Of a DNA stretch of 64,000 nt, positions 18,779-28,303 are shown piece after piece. How positions within the stretch are numbered: the first letter of the stretch is position 1; each line of letters opens with the position of its first letter. The stretch spans positions 1-64,000 of the forward strand of contig JAOKCF010000007.1 in assembly GCA_028245195.1 (NCBI GenBank), in the 5' to 3' direction. The notes under the pieces were generated by a model. The model saw only the letters and a program-made list of their open reading frames with translations, was not told the DNA's origin and searched no databases. The position numbers and the translations under genes are program-made. This DNA is from Vicingaceae bacterium. Lineage in GTDB: Bacteria; Bacteroidota; Bacteroidia; Flavobacteriales_E; Vicingaceae.

Positions 18779-19594
18779 TTATTCTCTATAATAGTTATCC
18801 AGACTCAGCTTCCAATCATAAGTGTCATAATTGATCTTCGGTTCACTGTCTTCAGGAATAACCTCATACTGTTTTAAAATGTTAAGAATTCCATTTTTGC
18901 CTTCAAAGTCACCTCTAAACCAGCTAAATAATGGTGTGGTAAGTACCGTATTATTTTCTTTGTCGTAGGAAGATACTTTGTGCAGGAAGCTTTTTGCTAC
19001 TTTATCAATCTTAGCATCAAAGTTTTTTGCATCGTAAGTTGCAACTAGAGGACAACTCTTCGCTCCGCAATTCAGCGCGAAATGAATGCGACCGTCTTCA
19101 TTTCTTGTTCTTAGTTTTTTCTCAAAATCATCAGCAAATGGATTTTTAAGCAAGCCTAGTGATAACTTAATTTTTGACCCTCTTATGATTCCGTGCTCTA
19201 TGTCATCAAAACTCAATTTTCGATGAGCAACAATGATTCTTGGTTCACCGAAAAAATTACCTCTATCCTCAAAGTATTCAGGATTTTCAGTCAATAGAAT
19301 TTGAATGTAAGAATTGTAAGTATTGATCCAAAAGGCTTTTTTTTGATTTTCTGTACTCAGGTATTTTGCCAACGTATCAACATTTAACTTCTCATAACGG
19401 GCTTTTAGCTCATCCGTATTGTTCTTGTTACATACGGCATCCGCCATCTCAATGGATAGCATCACAAACTTATTGTTCGTCAAAACATCAGTGTTCTGAA
19501 CTATTATTTTTTGATTGGAACACGAGAAGGAGAGAAGGATAAATAAGACTGGAATGAATATTCCTAGTTTTAGAAAAGACTTGGTTCTTGACAT
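18779..19594 (-). CDS. DUF547-domain lipoprotein
   Basis: 271 residues from ATG 19594. The hydrophobic N terminus ends in LLSFSCSNQK, a plausible though not ideal lipobox. The DUF547 hallmarks are present: FWINTYNSYIQILL and the cysteine motif FALNCGAKSCPLVATYD. The family is widespread and enzymatically uncharacterised; the invariant cysteine suggests a thiol-dependent activity. Its pairing with a rhodanese downstream hints at periplasmic sulfur or thiol chemistry, which is an inference. The later ATG is preferred over 19645 because a good promoter at 19618-19645 overlaps the longer version. Confidence 0.75.
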   Translation of the reverse strand: MSRTKSFLKLGIFIPVLFILLSFSCSNQKIIVQNTDVLTNNKFVMLSIEMADAVCNKNNTDELKARYEKLNVDTLAKYLSTENQKKAFWINTYNSYIQILLTENPEYFEDRGNFFGEPRIIVAHRKLSFDDIEHGIIRGSKIKLSLGLLKNPFADDFEKKLRTRNEDGRIHFALNCGAKSCPLVATYDAKNFDAKIDKVAKSFLHKVSSYDKENNTVLTTPLFSWFRGDFEGKNGILNILKQYEVIPEDSEPKINYDTYDWKLSLDNYYRE

Positions 19595-19617
19595 CGATGT
19601 TAATAAACTTTGAGCTT

Positions 19618-19645
19618 CAAAATTAAGTAAAGTTGAATCGGACAA
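19618..19645 (-). promoter_or_regulatory. Promoter of the DUF547-rhodanese pair (TTG-N17-TAATTTTG)
   Basis: On the minus strand TTG (19643-19645) and TAATTTTG (19618-19625) are 17 bases apart, matching the Bacteroidota -33/-7 pattern. The predicted start is about 17 bases before ATG 19594. Confidence 0.5.
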
Positions 19646-19879
19646 ACGTTAAGTTTTCAAAACAGGGAAGCACATGCAACTGAGCATCATTTTATTCCAA
19701 TCTATAATTAACTATTGAATTTTGCTCAGCTGTTACCATTTTTGAAGGAAGCATTGAGTCATGATATAGTATACTTTTTAAGCATAAAGCAGAGAAAGTG
19801 CTCTCGTTTAAAATTTTTCCAAAAGACCTCATAGTTTCTGCACGGAAATATGAAGAAAATAGCTACTTTCGAGTCAACC

Positions 19880-19906
19880 TTGCCAATTGTATAATTTTTA
19901 TCTTTA
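19880..19906 (+). promoter_or_regulatory. Candidate promoter of the SDR-VOC pair (TTG-N16-TATCTTTA)
   Basis: TTG (19880-19882) and TATCTTTA (19899-19906) match seven of eight -7 positions. This would give a leader of about 70 bases before ATG 19985. Confidence 0.35.
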
Positions 19907-19984
19907 AAGAGGGTAGGTTGTGCAGGGCCGGTTGCTGAAATTGTATTGATTATTAACAAACTACCCCAAACCTGAGGCATCAAA

Positions 19985-20773
19985 ATGAGCAAAGTAGGAG
20001 TTATAACAGGAGCATCTTCAGGGATAGGACAAGCAATAACTGTTCGGCTATCCAATGGCTATTCTACCTTATACATTTGTGGTAGGAAGTTAGAAAGTTT
20101 GCAAAAAACAATGGACTTGTGTTCTGCTTCAAAAGCTGAAATTATTCCGATTATTTTGGACTTAAATGATAAGTTTTCGATTAAAAAAGCTGCAGTAGAA
20201 ATACGAGGAAAAGAGCCTAAAATTCATCTATTGGTTAACAATGCCGGGCAAAGTCAGCGTTCTTTAGTGAAAGATACAAGCGAGGAAGTAGAAGCGATGA
20301 TCATGCAGATCAATTATTTTGGACAGGTTCAATTAACCAAATTATTATTACCTGCTCTGCAAAATGCTCAAAGCAGCAGAATATTGATAACTTCGAGCAT
20401 AGTTGGTAAATTCGGCTATCCGCTAAGATCCACATACAGTGCCTCTAAGCATGCTTTACATGGTTTTTTTGAAAGTTTACGCTTTGAAGAAAAGAAAAAT
20501 AGCATTTTTGTACAGTTCTTAGTAATTGGTAGAGTGCAAACAAATGTTTCGGTAAATGCCTTAACGGCTGAAGGTGAAACGTACGGTAAAATGGACAAAG
20601 GGCAAGCCGGAGGTATTAGTGCTGAGGCTTGTGCAATAAAGATAGAAGCAGCACTTCAATCAAACAGGAAGGAAGTTTTGATTGGAGGCAAAGAATTATT
20701 AATGGTAAAGTTCAAAAAGTACCTTCCCTTTTTGTTTTATAAAATAGCAGAAAAAGAGAGCAATCATGTTTGA
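19985..20773 (+). CDS. Short-chain dehydrogenase/reductase
   Basis: 262 residues of the classical SDR family. It has the Rossmann glycine motif TGASSGIG (8-15), NNAG (85-88), a catalytic serine in LITSSIVG (137-138), and the YxxxK pair Y151/K155 (STYSASKHAL). The C-terminal extension is basic and hydrophobic (KFKKYLPFLFYKIAEK), as in membrane-associated SDRs such as DltE-like proteins. The cofactor would be NAD(P)H and the substrate is unknown. Its last 8 bases overlap the VOC gene, so the two are coupled. Confidence 0.8.
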   Translation: MSKVGVITGASSGIGQAITVRLSNGYSTLYICGRKLESLQKTMDLCSASKAEIIPIILDLNDKFSIKKAAVEIRGKEPKIHLLVNNAGQSQRSLVKDTSEEVEAMIMQINYFGQVQLTKLLLPALQNAQSSRILITSSIVGKFGYPLRSTYSASKHALHGFFESLRFEEKKNSIFVQFLVIGRVQTNVSVNALTAEGETYGKMDKGQAGGISAEACAIKIEAALQSNRKEVLIGGKELLMVKFKKYLPFLFYKIAEKESNHV

Positions 20774-21788
20774 TTACAACATTTCAGGAATACAACAAGT
20801 AGGAATCGGTGTTAGCGATGCAGATAAGGCATTTGCTTGGTATAGTAAACATTTTGGAATGGATTTACCCATTTTTAGCGATGAAGCTGAAGCTAAATTA
20901 ATGATTGACTACACCGGAAACGAAGTGCATAAGCGGAAAGCTATTTTAGCTATGAATATACAAGGCGGTGGTGGCTTTGAAATATGGCAATTCACCTCTC
21001 GCGAAGGTCAGCCAAGAGCGCAAGAAACCACAGAAGGGGATCTAGGCATTACGCACATTCATATGCGAACCTATGATGCAGAAAAAGCACTAGAATACTT
21101 CAAGAAGGTAGATGACATTTCGTTATCTGAAATAAAGGTGAATGAGATGAACCGTAAATGGTTTGAATTGAAAGACCCTTTTGGAAATTTATTTAAGCTT
21201 ATTGAAGATGATTATTGTTTTATGAAAACCGTCGCCTTAACGGGTGGAGTAATGGGAGTGACGATCGGTGTTTCAGACATTGAAAAAAGCAAAGAGGTGT
21301 ATCAAAAGGGTATTCAATATGATACGCTAGCAGCGGTCGGAGAAAACGGGACATTTAAAAATGCTTGGTTAAAGCCAAGTAATAATAAGGCATCGGCATT
21401 TAGTCAATTATTAGGACCAACACAGCTAGAATTGGTTTGTGATACTTCAGGAGGAAGGGAGCAAATTTTAAAAGATCGATATTGGGGTGATTTGGGATAC
21501 ATTCACGTTTGTTTCGATGTTCAGCGAATGCATCAATTACGAGAATATGCAAAAACGATCAACCATCCTTTTACAGTAGACAGTGAAAATAGCTTTGATA
21601 TGGGTGAAGCTGCAGGACAGTTCGCCTATATTGAAGATAATGATAAAACCTTAATTGAATTGGTGGAGACCCACAAGGTTCCAATCATGAAAAAATTGGG
21701 CTGGTACATTAATGTGAAAAACAAAAAAGTACAGAAACCACTTCCTAAACTTATTTTCAAAGCGCTTAGTCTGAATAGGGTGAAGTAG
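20766..21788 (+). CDS. Two-domain VOC (glyoxalase/dioxygenase fold) protein
   Basis: 340 residues containing two vicinal-oxygen-chelate modules, about 8-150 and 160-310. Each begins with a beta-strand plus VSD motif (QVGIGVSDADKAFAWY and GVTIGVSDIEKSKEVY) and ends with strand text bearing possible metal ligands (THIHMRTYDAE and GYIHVCFDVQ). Candidate ligands are His and Glu, as in glyoxalase I or extradiol dioxygenases. Coupling to the SDR upstream suggests a short catabolic or detoxification step on a small hydroxy or keto compound. It converges on the plsC-like gene with only 4 bases between stops. Confidence 0.7.
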   Translation: MFDYNISGIQQVGIGVSDADKAFAWYSKHFGMDLPIFSDEAEAKLMIDYTGNEVHKRKAILAMNIQGGGGFEIWQFTSREGQPRAQETTEGDLGITHIHMRTYDAEKALEYFKKVDDISLSEIKVNEMNRKWFELKDPFGNLFKLIEDDYCFMKTVALTGGVMGVTIGVSDIEKSKEVYQKGIQYDTLAAVGENGTFKNAWLKPSNNKASAFSQLLGPTQLELVCDTSGGREQILKDRYWGDLGYIHVCFDVQRMHQLREYAKTINHPFTVDSENSFDMGEAAGQFAYIEDNDKTLIELVETHKVPIMKKLGWYINVKNKKVQKPLPKLIFKALSLNRVK

Positions 21789-21792
21789 AGCT

Positions 21793-23070
21793 TTAAGTAT
21801 TTGGAGCTAACCCTTCGCTTCTTCTGATTTTGTAAATCTGTTTTATGAACTGCTGTAGTTCTTGAAATTTTCCAACTTTTTTCTTCAATCGAGTTAAACG
21901 ATATGCAGCAGCTACATAATGTGCTTGTTCATAGTATCGTAAATAGAATCTAGTACTCCAATACATAATAACAGGCATCATTAAGGCCCAAGGTGCAAAT
22001 TGACACGCAATAACGGTAAGAATGATAGACCAAAGCATCCACAAAATAGTTCCTAATACAAGTCGAACTGAAGCGTAAAATTCATCTAATTTAACTTTCC
22101 TTTCAGTAATACTTTTTGCAAATACAAAAGGTAAAAAGTTTAATAAAAATGATACTATAGCGAAAGGTGTTGCTGCGATAATTAACAAGATATCAGTAAT
22201 CGATAGGCCCACGTTTGACTTCATTTTTCTGAAATTTAACCTATAGGATTTCAAAATTTTAAACGCGTTGGTAACGACCTCGCTTAAGCGAATTAAGCAG
22301 TCTGGATTGTTTTTTGAAACAGCGGAAATATGGTCGGCAATCAATATTTTTCGATTCAATGAATTTTGCTCAAAGCAATTATCAAGCTCTGACAAGGCTT
22401 TGTACACCATATAGTTCTTAGCCTCAACCTGAATAGTATGTTCTGATAGTTCTTTGAATAATACTTTATTTAGAATTTCAAAGGCTCTATTTTCATTCAT
22501 TTCAAAATTTTCTTGATAGTCTAAGATGTATTGAACTTGACCTACGCCAACATTCACCTTACTTCTGAAATCTTTTGGTCTGTCGTAGTTTAAACTTATC
22601 GGCACAATCGCACAATTCAGTTTAAAGTCATTTTTCTGTGTAAAACCAAAGGCAATTCTCGCAAGACCTTTTTTTAACGGACGGATTTTATAGTCAATTA
22701 AACTTAACCCTTCAATGAAAATTAGAATAGCCCCACCTTGCTCTAAAATGCTATGACATTCTCGAAAAGTATCATCGTTTCTAGTCAAACTTTTAGGTCC
22801 CTCTTGCAATCTGTAAATGGGAATTAAATTCAGCTTTCTCAAGATTATGTCTGCCCACTTTGCTCTGAATACATCTGATCGAGCCAAAAAGTGCAAAGGT
22901 CGGTCAATGAGGCAAGCTATAATAATGGCGTCTAAAAACGAATTAGGATGTGTTGCAGCTATCATACAAGCCCCGTTTTTAGGAATCCTTTTTAGTCCAA
23001 TTCCTTTTATTTCAAGGTAGTGAGCAGCTAAGCTACTGCGCATTAAGAATTTTAGAAGGCGGTACAGCAT
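21793..23070 (-). CDS. PlsC-like 1-acyl-glycerol-3-phosphate acyltransferase
   Basis: 425 residues. The acyltransferase motif I is H41-PNSFL-D47, an HX5D variant I associate with Bacteroidota PlsC-like proteins in place of the usual HX4D. Motif III appears as IFIEGLS. Two hydrophobic segments at about 290-370 anchor it in the membrane. The likely role is transfer of acyl chains to lysophosphatidate or a related glycerolipid. It is the last gene of the seven-gene minus-strand operon that begins at ung, 6 bases after the GT39 gene. The C-terminal extension after the membrane segments is of unknown function. Confidence 0.75.
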   Translation of the reverse strand: MLYRLLKFLMRSSLAAHYLEIKGIGLKRIPKNGACMIAATHPNSFLDAIIIACLIDRPLHFLARSDVFRAKWADIILRKLNLIPIYRLQEGPKSLTRNDDTFRECHSILEQGGAILIFIEGLSLIDYKIRPLKKGLARIAFGFTQKNDFKLNCAIVPISLNYDRPKDFRSKVNVGVGQVQYILDYQENFEMNENRAFEILNKVLFKELSEHTIQVEAKNYMVYKALSELDNCFEQNSLNRKILIADHISAVSKNNPDCLIRLSEVVTNAFKILKSYRLNFRKMKSNVGLSITDILLIIAATPFAIVSFLLNFLPFVFAKSITERKVKLDEFYASVRLVLGTILWMLWSIILTVIACQFAPWALMMPVIMYWSTRFYLRYYEQAHYVAAAYRLTRLKKKVGKFQELQQFIKQIYKIRRSEGLAPNT

Positions 23071-23076
23071 AGAGGC

Positions 23077-24969
23077 TTAAAATTTGTAATAGTTGTAATC
23101 ACTGTCTGCAAAATTATACATCTTAACTTCATCGATGTAGACGTTTTCTTTTTTTGGATTCCAAAAGTAAATAACAACTTCATCACTTGGTAGTAAGTTG
23201 TCTGGTTTTTCGAAAACATATATAAATTGATACCACTTGTCCTTAGAATAATAGGGTTTAACATTTGTTCCTCTCCAATACACCGAAGAATCACCTCTGT
23301 TTACATCTAAAACCAAACTCATATCTACTGGGCTTGTGCTGTGCAATTGACCAGAGATTGTCAAATACCTGTTTTTTTCATTGACTAGGTTATTGAGTGT
23401 GTCTTTGTACGTAAGGCCATAGAGGGTTTCATTAGTTTGGTGAAAAGCAATTCTGTCGGAGTAGAAAACACTGTCTTGTAATAAAGCTCTGTTTACGTCC
23501 CATTTTAAGTTGTTGAGATAGCTTGCCTCAAAAGTAGTTTCCCGTTTTTGACTACCCTTGGCGTAAACAATCACGTCTGAATTGAAATAGCGTTCATGAA
23601 AATAAACTACCGGATACTTTTGTTTTGCAAATTCATGTATTTCTGAAGGTACTACAGAATTGGCGTAAGCAATCAAAACATATTCTTTAGCACTATTTTC
23701 GATTATATCTCTTATTTCAGCTATTGTGATTGACTCATCAATATTTTCGATATTGTATTCAAAAGCAGGATCTATCTGAGAGGTATAATATTCCAAGTAA
23801 AATGGGTTACTAGCATTGGCAATGCTCAGTACGTTTTCTTTGCCTAACTTTTTAGTAATTCTTACGCTATTCTTTGCAGTATCTTCAAAGTTAGCGAAGG
23901 GCTTTTTTGAATAAACCTGATTTTCTACAATTAAGGCATAACTTCCTGCTAGTATGAGTATGGAGCTTAATACCATGATTAATTTTTTACTTGCTTTGTT
24001 ACTTATTTGAGCAACAATGAGAAGTATAAGAAATGGAGCTACAAAAATGAGCACTGAGAACTGAAGAACTGGAGTTTGATGTATCGAGTAATAATAGGCT
24101 ATTGCAAAACATGAAAAGAATACAAAAGAAGCTATGAGGGTGGGCTTCCAATCTATTTTCAGTCCTTTCCGAATACCAATAAATAGAAGCACAGCGAACA
24201 ATGTAGATTGCAAAATGAATGAACGTTGAAAGAAATAAGATATGAAGTGCTTTAGGTAATCAGGTTCAGGTTTTGGAAGCCATGACACACCAGCAATACT
24301 TAGGTGGTTTATGGTGATTGGAAGGTGAGGCAGGTACAGTAAAACAATCGTGAAAGCAAGAAGGAAGTAACATTTTAGGTTTTTTTTGTTCCAATAAATG
24401 CTTGCTGATAAGTAAATTAGAAATACGGCTAAGGCAGCAAAATAGTGGGTTAAACTCGCTGCTAAACCAAACAAGATGATTCCTTTATAATTTCGTTTGA
24501 CTTCTGAAGATTTTAGACACCTGAAAAGGTAAAATGAGAAAGCAATCACAAAAAACAAACCTGCTGTGTAGGGCCTAGCAATTTGAGAATAAAGTACAAA
24601 AAGGTAATTGGGAACAAATAAAGCCAAACCAATTAAAACAGCATTTTTATTGAGCCATACGTCAAGTAGGCGATAAAAATAAATACTAGCACCAATGCTC
24701 ATTAAAACGAAGGGAAGCCGAACGTAAAACACCGAATTTCCAAACAGCTGAACCCAGTAAAACTCAAAAATTTGAATGAGGGCAGGATGCCCATCTACCC
24801 AAATACCCTTGTCAATTAATTCAGAAAAGGAACTAAAATTGGTTCGGGATAGTGCACTCAACTCATCGTTGGAAAGGGACCAATCGCTAAAACCATAAAA
24901 TCGAAGAGCGACTCCTATTAAAATGAAAATAGCGGCAGTGTAATCTCTTATTTCAAACTTCCAAAACAC
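23077..24969 (-). CDS. GT39/ArnT-like polytopic membrane glycosyltransferase
   Basis: 630 residues. The first 350 or so hold about ten membrane helices, and the first loop carries the acidic GT-C motif SNDELSALSRT, matching the catalytic Asp-Glu of PMT/ArnT-type enzymes that use lipid-linked sugar donors. GHPALIQIFEFYW follows, typical of the family. The C-terminal 270 residues form a soluble periplasmic domain with strand-rich, jelly-roll-like text, which is unusual in size. It starts at GTG, 2 bases after the rlmB stop. It probably glycosylates an exported lipid or protein. Confidence 0.75.
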   Translation of the reverse strand: MFWKFEIRDYTAAIFILIGVALRFYGFSDWSLSNDELSALSRTNFSSFSELIDKGIWVDGHPALIQIFEFYWVQLFGNSVFYVRLPFVLMSIGASIYFYRLLDVWLNKNAVLIGLALFVPNYLFVLYSQIARPYTAGLFFVIAFSFYLFRCLKSSEVKRNYKGIILFGLAASLTHYFAALAVFLIYLSASIYWNKKNLKCYFLLAFTIVLLYLPHLPITINHLSIAGVSWLPKPEPDYLKHFISYFFQRSFILQSTLFAVLLFIGIRKGLKIDWKPTLIASFVFFSCFAIAYYYSIHQTPVLQFSVLIFVAPFLILLIVAQISNKASKKLIMVLSSILILAGSYALIVENQVYSKKPFANFEDTAKNSVRITKKLGKENVLSIANASNPFYLEYYTSQIDPAFEYNIENIDESITIAEIRDIIENSAKEYVLIAYANSVVPSEIHEFAKQKYPVVYFHERYFNSDVIVYAKGSQKRETTFEASYLNNLKWDVNRALLQDSVFYSDRIAFHQTNETLYGLTYKDTLNNLVNEKNRYLTISGQLHSTSPVDMSLVLDVNRGDSSVYWRGTNVKPYYSKDKWYQFIYVFEKPDNLLPSDEVVIYFWNPKKENVYIDEVKMYNFADSDYNYYKF

Positions 24970-24971
24970 AG

Positions 24972-25706
24972 TTACCTTCTTTGCCGTACTGTTTCATATA
25001 AAATAATTCCTGCTGAAACAGAAACATTCAACGATTCAATTTCTCCTAACATTGGAATGGCAACGGTCTTATCTGCTCCCTTTAAAATGTGGGAAGTAAT
25101 TCCATTGTCCTCAGACCCCATTACAATAGCAGTAGGTACAGTATAGTCAACATCGTAAAGCATGTCTTCAGTTTTTTCAGTGCACGCTACAATTTGAACT
25201 CCTGAGTTTTGAAGGTCCTCCATCACTGCAGTTAAGTCTCGCTCTCTGCAAAGATTTACTTTCAACAATGCTCCAGCCGAACGTTTAATTGCCTCAGAAT
25301 TTACTTGAGCAGATCCTTTTACAGGAATAATAATACCATCCACACCTGTGCATTCTGCAGTTCTGCATATCGCTCCAAAGTTGCCAACATCACTGATATG
25401 ATCTAGAATTAAAAGTAATGGGACTTTTCCCAATTCGTAAGCCTTTGCTAATACTTCTTGGTAAGGTTGAAACTCAACCGGGGAAAGATAAGCTACTACA
25501 CCTTGGTGAGGTTTTTTACACATGTGATTTAACCGCCCAAGAGGTAAGTTTTGAAAGCTGACTTTATAATCTTTTAGCAGCTTCCGCAACTCGGTCACGT
25601 TTGGTCCTCTCAAATCTGATTGAACCAGAACCTTATCAATGTCCTTATTGTCTTTAATTGCTTCCATAACAGGATGCATTCCAAAAATGTAATTTTCTTT
25701 GCTCAT
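24972..25706 (-). CDS. rlmB: 23S rRNA 2'-O-methyltransferase RlmB (TrmH/SPOUT family)
   Basis: 244 residues. The N-terminal substrate-binding domain (YIFGMHPVMEAI) is followed by the SPOUT catalytic domain, with motif 1 around LDHISDVGNFGAICRTAE, motif 2 IVMGSEDNGIT and motif 3 IPMLGEIESLNVSVSAGI forming the SAM-binding knot. It is predicted to methylate the ribose of G2251 in 23S rRNA. Bacteroidota have other TrmH paralogues, so the precise target is likely but not certain. The start abuts the stop of the GWxTD gene. Confidence 0.85.
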   Translation of the reverse strand: MSKENYIFGMHPVMEAIKDNKDIDKVLVQSDLRGPNVTELRKLLKDYKVSFQNLPLGRLNHMCKKPHQGVVAYLSPVEFQPYQEVLAKAYELGKVPLLLILDHISDVGNFGAICRTAECTGVDGIIIPVKGSAQVNSEAIKRSAGALLKVNLCRERDLTAVMEDLQNSGVQIVACTEKTEDMLYDVDYTVPTAIVMGSEDNGITSHILKGADKTVAIPMLGEIESLNVSVSAGIILYETVRQRR

Positions 25707-26963
25707 TTAATCTATTTTACCTTGTCTCCAAAAGTCTACCTGGCGGTACCAATTGTTTTTATAATCTGAATTCCTTACCATTTCATAGTGGTTCGAAATA
25801 TTTGAACGCTCTGTTTGATAAAATCTAAATTGTACGGATAGTACATTGTTTTCTTCCCCGTATAACCAAACTTCATTCCCTGCATTTTTACGAATTGAGT
25901 TTGGTATACCATATATGATGTAGATGATACCGCGATCAGTTTTCCAACCTTCTTTGTAACTTGTGAAAAATTTATTTGCAATTTCAATTCTGTGATAATA
26001 CTCCTTTAGCAACTCTTTCGAATTCGCTTCATTTTTTCCCAATTTCAACCAAAAAGCATCCAATCCTTTTTTAGGATTTACAGCCGCTTTTAAGTTTTTG
26101 TACTCCGTACTTGTGCTAATGTAACGAATAGGATCAATAAACTCAGTGATTTGATTTAACTTCGGAAATTGAGTGCCAAAATAAAAAATATGGTTGTATA
26201 GCACTGAATCAATCGTAGAAAAAAATCTATTATAAGGGGCAGGGTTCTCCTGTTGAAAAAAATCGTTAATAAAGGAAAAGGAATAACGGTCGTCGGCAAC
26301 TACTCTCAATTCGTGATCCATTGGTCTGGCAAATGGAGGAGGCGTCATGTTGAAAACCTTATTGCTTGTTTCCATTATAAATTCGTCCGCTTCAATCAAG
26401 CTACTTTTTTCAATACTCAATCTATTGGTTACACTTCTTTGATCAAATAGTACTTGCTCGCCATTTAAATAATTAAAATACTGGTTGTTGGTATTTTCTC
26501 TTTTGTCTGCTTCTAAAATGTTAATGACATTAAAGTCTTTGTTTTCATCCCTAAATCGAATCGTGAGCCAAGCAAGTTCTCTTCTATCGAATTTAAAACG
26601 GACAGCATTTTGCAATAATTTCTGTTGTCCGTTAGCACCATAATTAGCTAAATTTTGTCCTCCACTATCTAAAATAATCGTTAAATCTCTATCTGCAAAT
26701 AAGGTGTATTTCATTCTGATGTTAGCAGCCTTGGCAGAATCTCCCCAAACGCGTTCGTATAAAATATCCCCAGAGTTTAACTCGTAGAATAGCGTGCTAG
26801 AGTCTTGAGAATGATGAAAAATTTTATATTTCGGACTTATAATCGCTTGTTCTTCATCGTAAAGGTAACTATAGTCGTACTTTGTAACTTCATTGCTTGT
26901 AATACAAGAGGATAGAAATAATACAGCAGCAGAAACGAAAAGATAGAATGAATTAGCTTTCAT
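25707..26963 (-). CDS. GWxTD-domain lipoprotein
   Basis: 418 residues from ATG 26963, beginning MKANSFYLFVSAAVLFLSSC with a clear LSSC lipobox. The C-terminal third carries the defining motif GWKTDRGIIYIIYGIP. The family is common in Bacteroidota and a few other phyla and has no assigned biochemical role. Its place between rmuC and rlmB, and the 11-base overlap with the rmuC end, fit co-translation. It is probably anchored in the inner or outer membrane facing the periplasm. The start chosen is the one that creates the signal peptide. Confidence 0.8.
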   Translation of the reverse strand: MKANSFYLFVSAAVLFLSSCITSNEVTKYDYSYLYDEEQAIISPKYKIFHHSQDSSTLFYELNSGDILYERVWGDSAKAANIRMKYTLFADRDLTIILDSGGQNLANYGANGQQKLLQNAVRFKFDRRELAWLTIRFRDENKDFNVINILEADKRENTNNQYFNYLNGEQVLFDQRSVTNRLSIEKSSLIEADEFIMETSNKVFNMTPPPFARPMDHELRVVADDRYSFSFINDFFQQENPAPYNRFFSTIDSVLYNHIFYFGTQFPKLNQITEFIDPIRYISTSTEYKNLKAAVNPKKGLDAFWLKLGKNEANSKELLKEYYHRIEIANKFFTSYKEGWKTDRGIIYIIYGIPNSIRKNAGNEVWLYGEENNVLSVQFRFYQTERSNISNHYEMVRNSDYKNNWYRQVDFWRQGKID

Positions 26964-28293
26964 CAAGTAAATTGCTTGAAATGGATTTATTCGTTTTGGC
27001 ACCTAATTCTTTTAATTGTTCTGCTCTTCTTACTAAATTCCCTCTGCCTGAACCTAGCTTATTAAAAGCATCATTGTAGTGATTTTGAGCACTTTTTAAA
27101 GATTTGTCTATATTCTCCATATCTTTTAAAAAGCCAACAAATTTATCGTACAAATTACCGGCTTTTTCTGCAATATCTTGCGCATTTTTTGTTTGTCTTT
27201 CATTTTTCCAAACCGAAGAAATTGTTCTAAGAGATGCTAATAGAGTAGTGGGGCTCACTAAAACTACTTTTCGTTCCCAAGCATAATTGAAGAGCTTAGA
27301 GTCATATTGAAGTGCTAAGCTAAATGCAGCCTCAATAGGCATGAACAACAATACGAAATCGGGTGATTGCAGTTTACTGCCGCTTTGATAATTCTTTTCA
27401 TTAAGTGTTTTAATATGCGTTCGAATGCTTTGCAAATGAGCCTTCATGCTACTTTCTCGAACCAACTCATCAGTGCTGGAAACAAATTTTTCATACCCGA
27501 CAAGCGAAACCTTAGAATCGATTATGAGGTGTTTATTCTCAGGTAAATTGATAATTATATCTGGTTGAATTCTTCTGTTGTCGGAATTAGTGTCACTTAC
27601 TTGCGTTAAATATTCTTCCCCTTTTTGCAGGCCGGAACTTTCTAAAATTCGTTCTAAAATCATTTCTCCCCAATTACCTTGCATTTTGTTTTCGCCTTTT
27701 AGCGCCGTTGTCAAATTTTGAGCTTGAAGGTTTAGTGTATTGTTTAATTCCAATAGCTTAGACAGCTCTGCTTTAAGATTGGTACGTTCTTTTGTTTCGT
27801 CAATATATTTCTTCTCTATGTTGTCCTCGAAGCTTTTTATTTTTTCTTTAAGTGGTTGAAGGAGTTGTTGTAGTTCTTTTTGATGGTGCTGAGAAAGCTC
27901 GTTAGCGTTGTCTTTTAAAATTTTATCGGCAATGAGTTGGAATTCCTTTTGAAACTTTTCTTGTAATTTTTCAAGTTCTTTTGTTTGGTGTTCAAGCTTT
28001 TCTGACAAATTACTTAAATTGGTTTCTGCTTGAGTTAGATGGTTCGTTAATTCAATTTTTTCCTTTTCCCATTGCGTAGCAGCTGTTTTCAACTTATCCA
28101 AATCAGAGCGTAACATTTGTTCTTTTTGAGCTGCGAGCGCAATTTCTTGTACCAAGTTAGATTGTTGTTCTTCGAAGTGATTATGTAGCTCGCTGTTTTT
28201 TAGCTTGTTTTTTTGAAGCATGAACAGATACGTAATCACAAATGCTACAAATACTGTTATTAAAAGGATTAGAATGAAGGTGTTTTCGCTCAA
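26953..28293 (-). CDS. rmuC: DNA recombination protein RmuC
   Basis: 446 residues. One N-terminal membrane helix (ILILLITVFVAFVITYLFML) is followed by a long coiled coil at about 30-195 and then the RmuC domain (GNWGEMILERILESSGL, PDIIINLPENKHLIIDSKVS), which is related to nuclease folds. RmuC limits inversions at short inverted repeats. The start must be TTG at 28293, because a TAA lies two codons upstream in frame and no ATG precedes the membrane helix. Confidence 0.9.
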   Translation of the reverse strand: MSENTFILILLITVFVAFVITYLFMLQKNKLKNSELHNHFEEQQSNLVQEIALAAQKEQMLRSDLDKLKTAATQWEKEKIELTNHLTQAETNLSNLSEKLEHQTKELEKLQEKFQKEFQLIADKILKDNANELSQHHQKELQQLLQPLKEKIKSFEDNIEKKYIDETKERTNLKAELSKLLELNNTLNLQAQNLTTALKGENKMQGNWGEMILERILESSGLQKGEEYLTQVSDTNSDNRRIQPDIIINLPENKHLIIDSKVSLVGYEKFVSSTDELVRESSMKAHLQSIRTHIKTLNEKNYQSGSKLQSPDFVLLFMPIEAAFSLALQYDSKLFNYAWERKVVLVSPTTLLASLRTISSVWKNERQTKNAQDIAEKAGNLYDKFVGFLKDMENIDKSLKSAQNHYNDAFNKLGSGRGNLVRRAEQLKELGAKTNKSISSNLLDES

Positions 28294-28303
28294 TTTTTAA
28301 TTT

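Larger units (their letters stand above)
19595..19984. other. 390-base divergent intergenic region
   Basis: It separates the DUF547 gene (minus) from the SDR gene (plus). It holds the two promoter candidates listed separately. A minus-strand open frame over its right end has no recognisable protein character and runs into the SDR start, so it was not called. No hairpin terminator or RNA gene is seen. Confidence 0.45.

Noticed and set aside
19759..20055. 98-residue minus-strand frame across the SDR start
   Set aside because: No recognisable features and it overlaps the conserved NAD-binding N terminus of the SDR.
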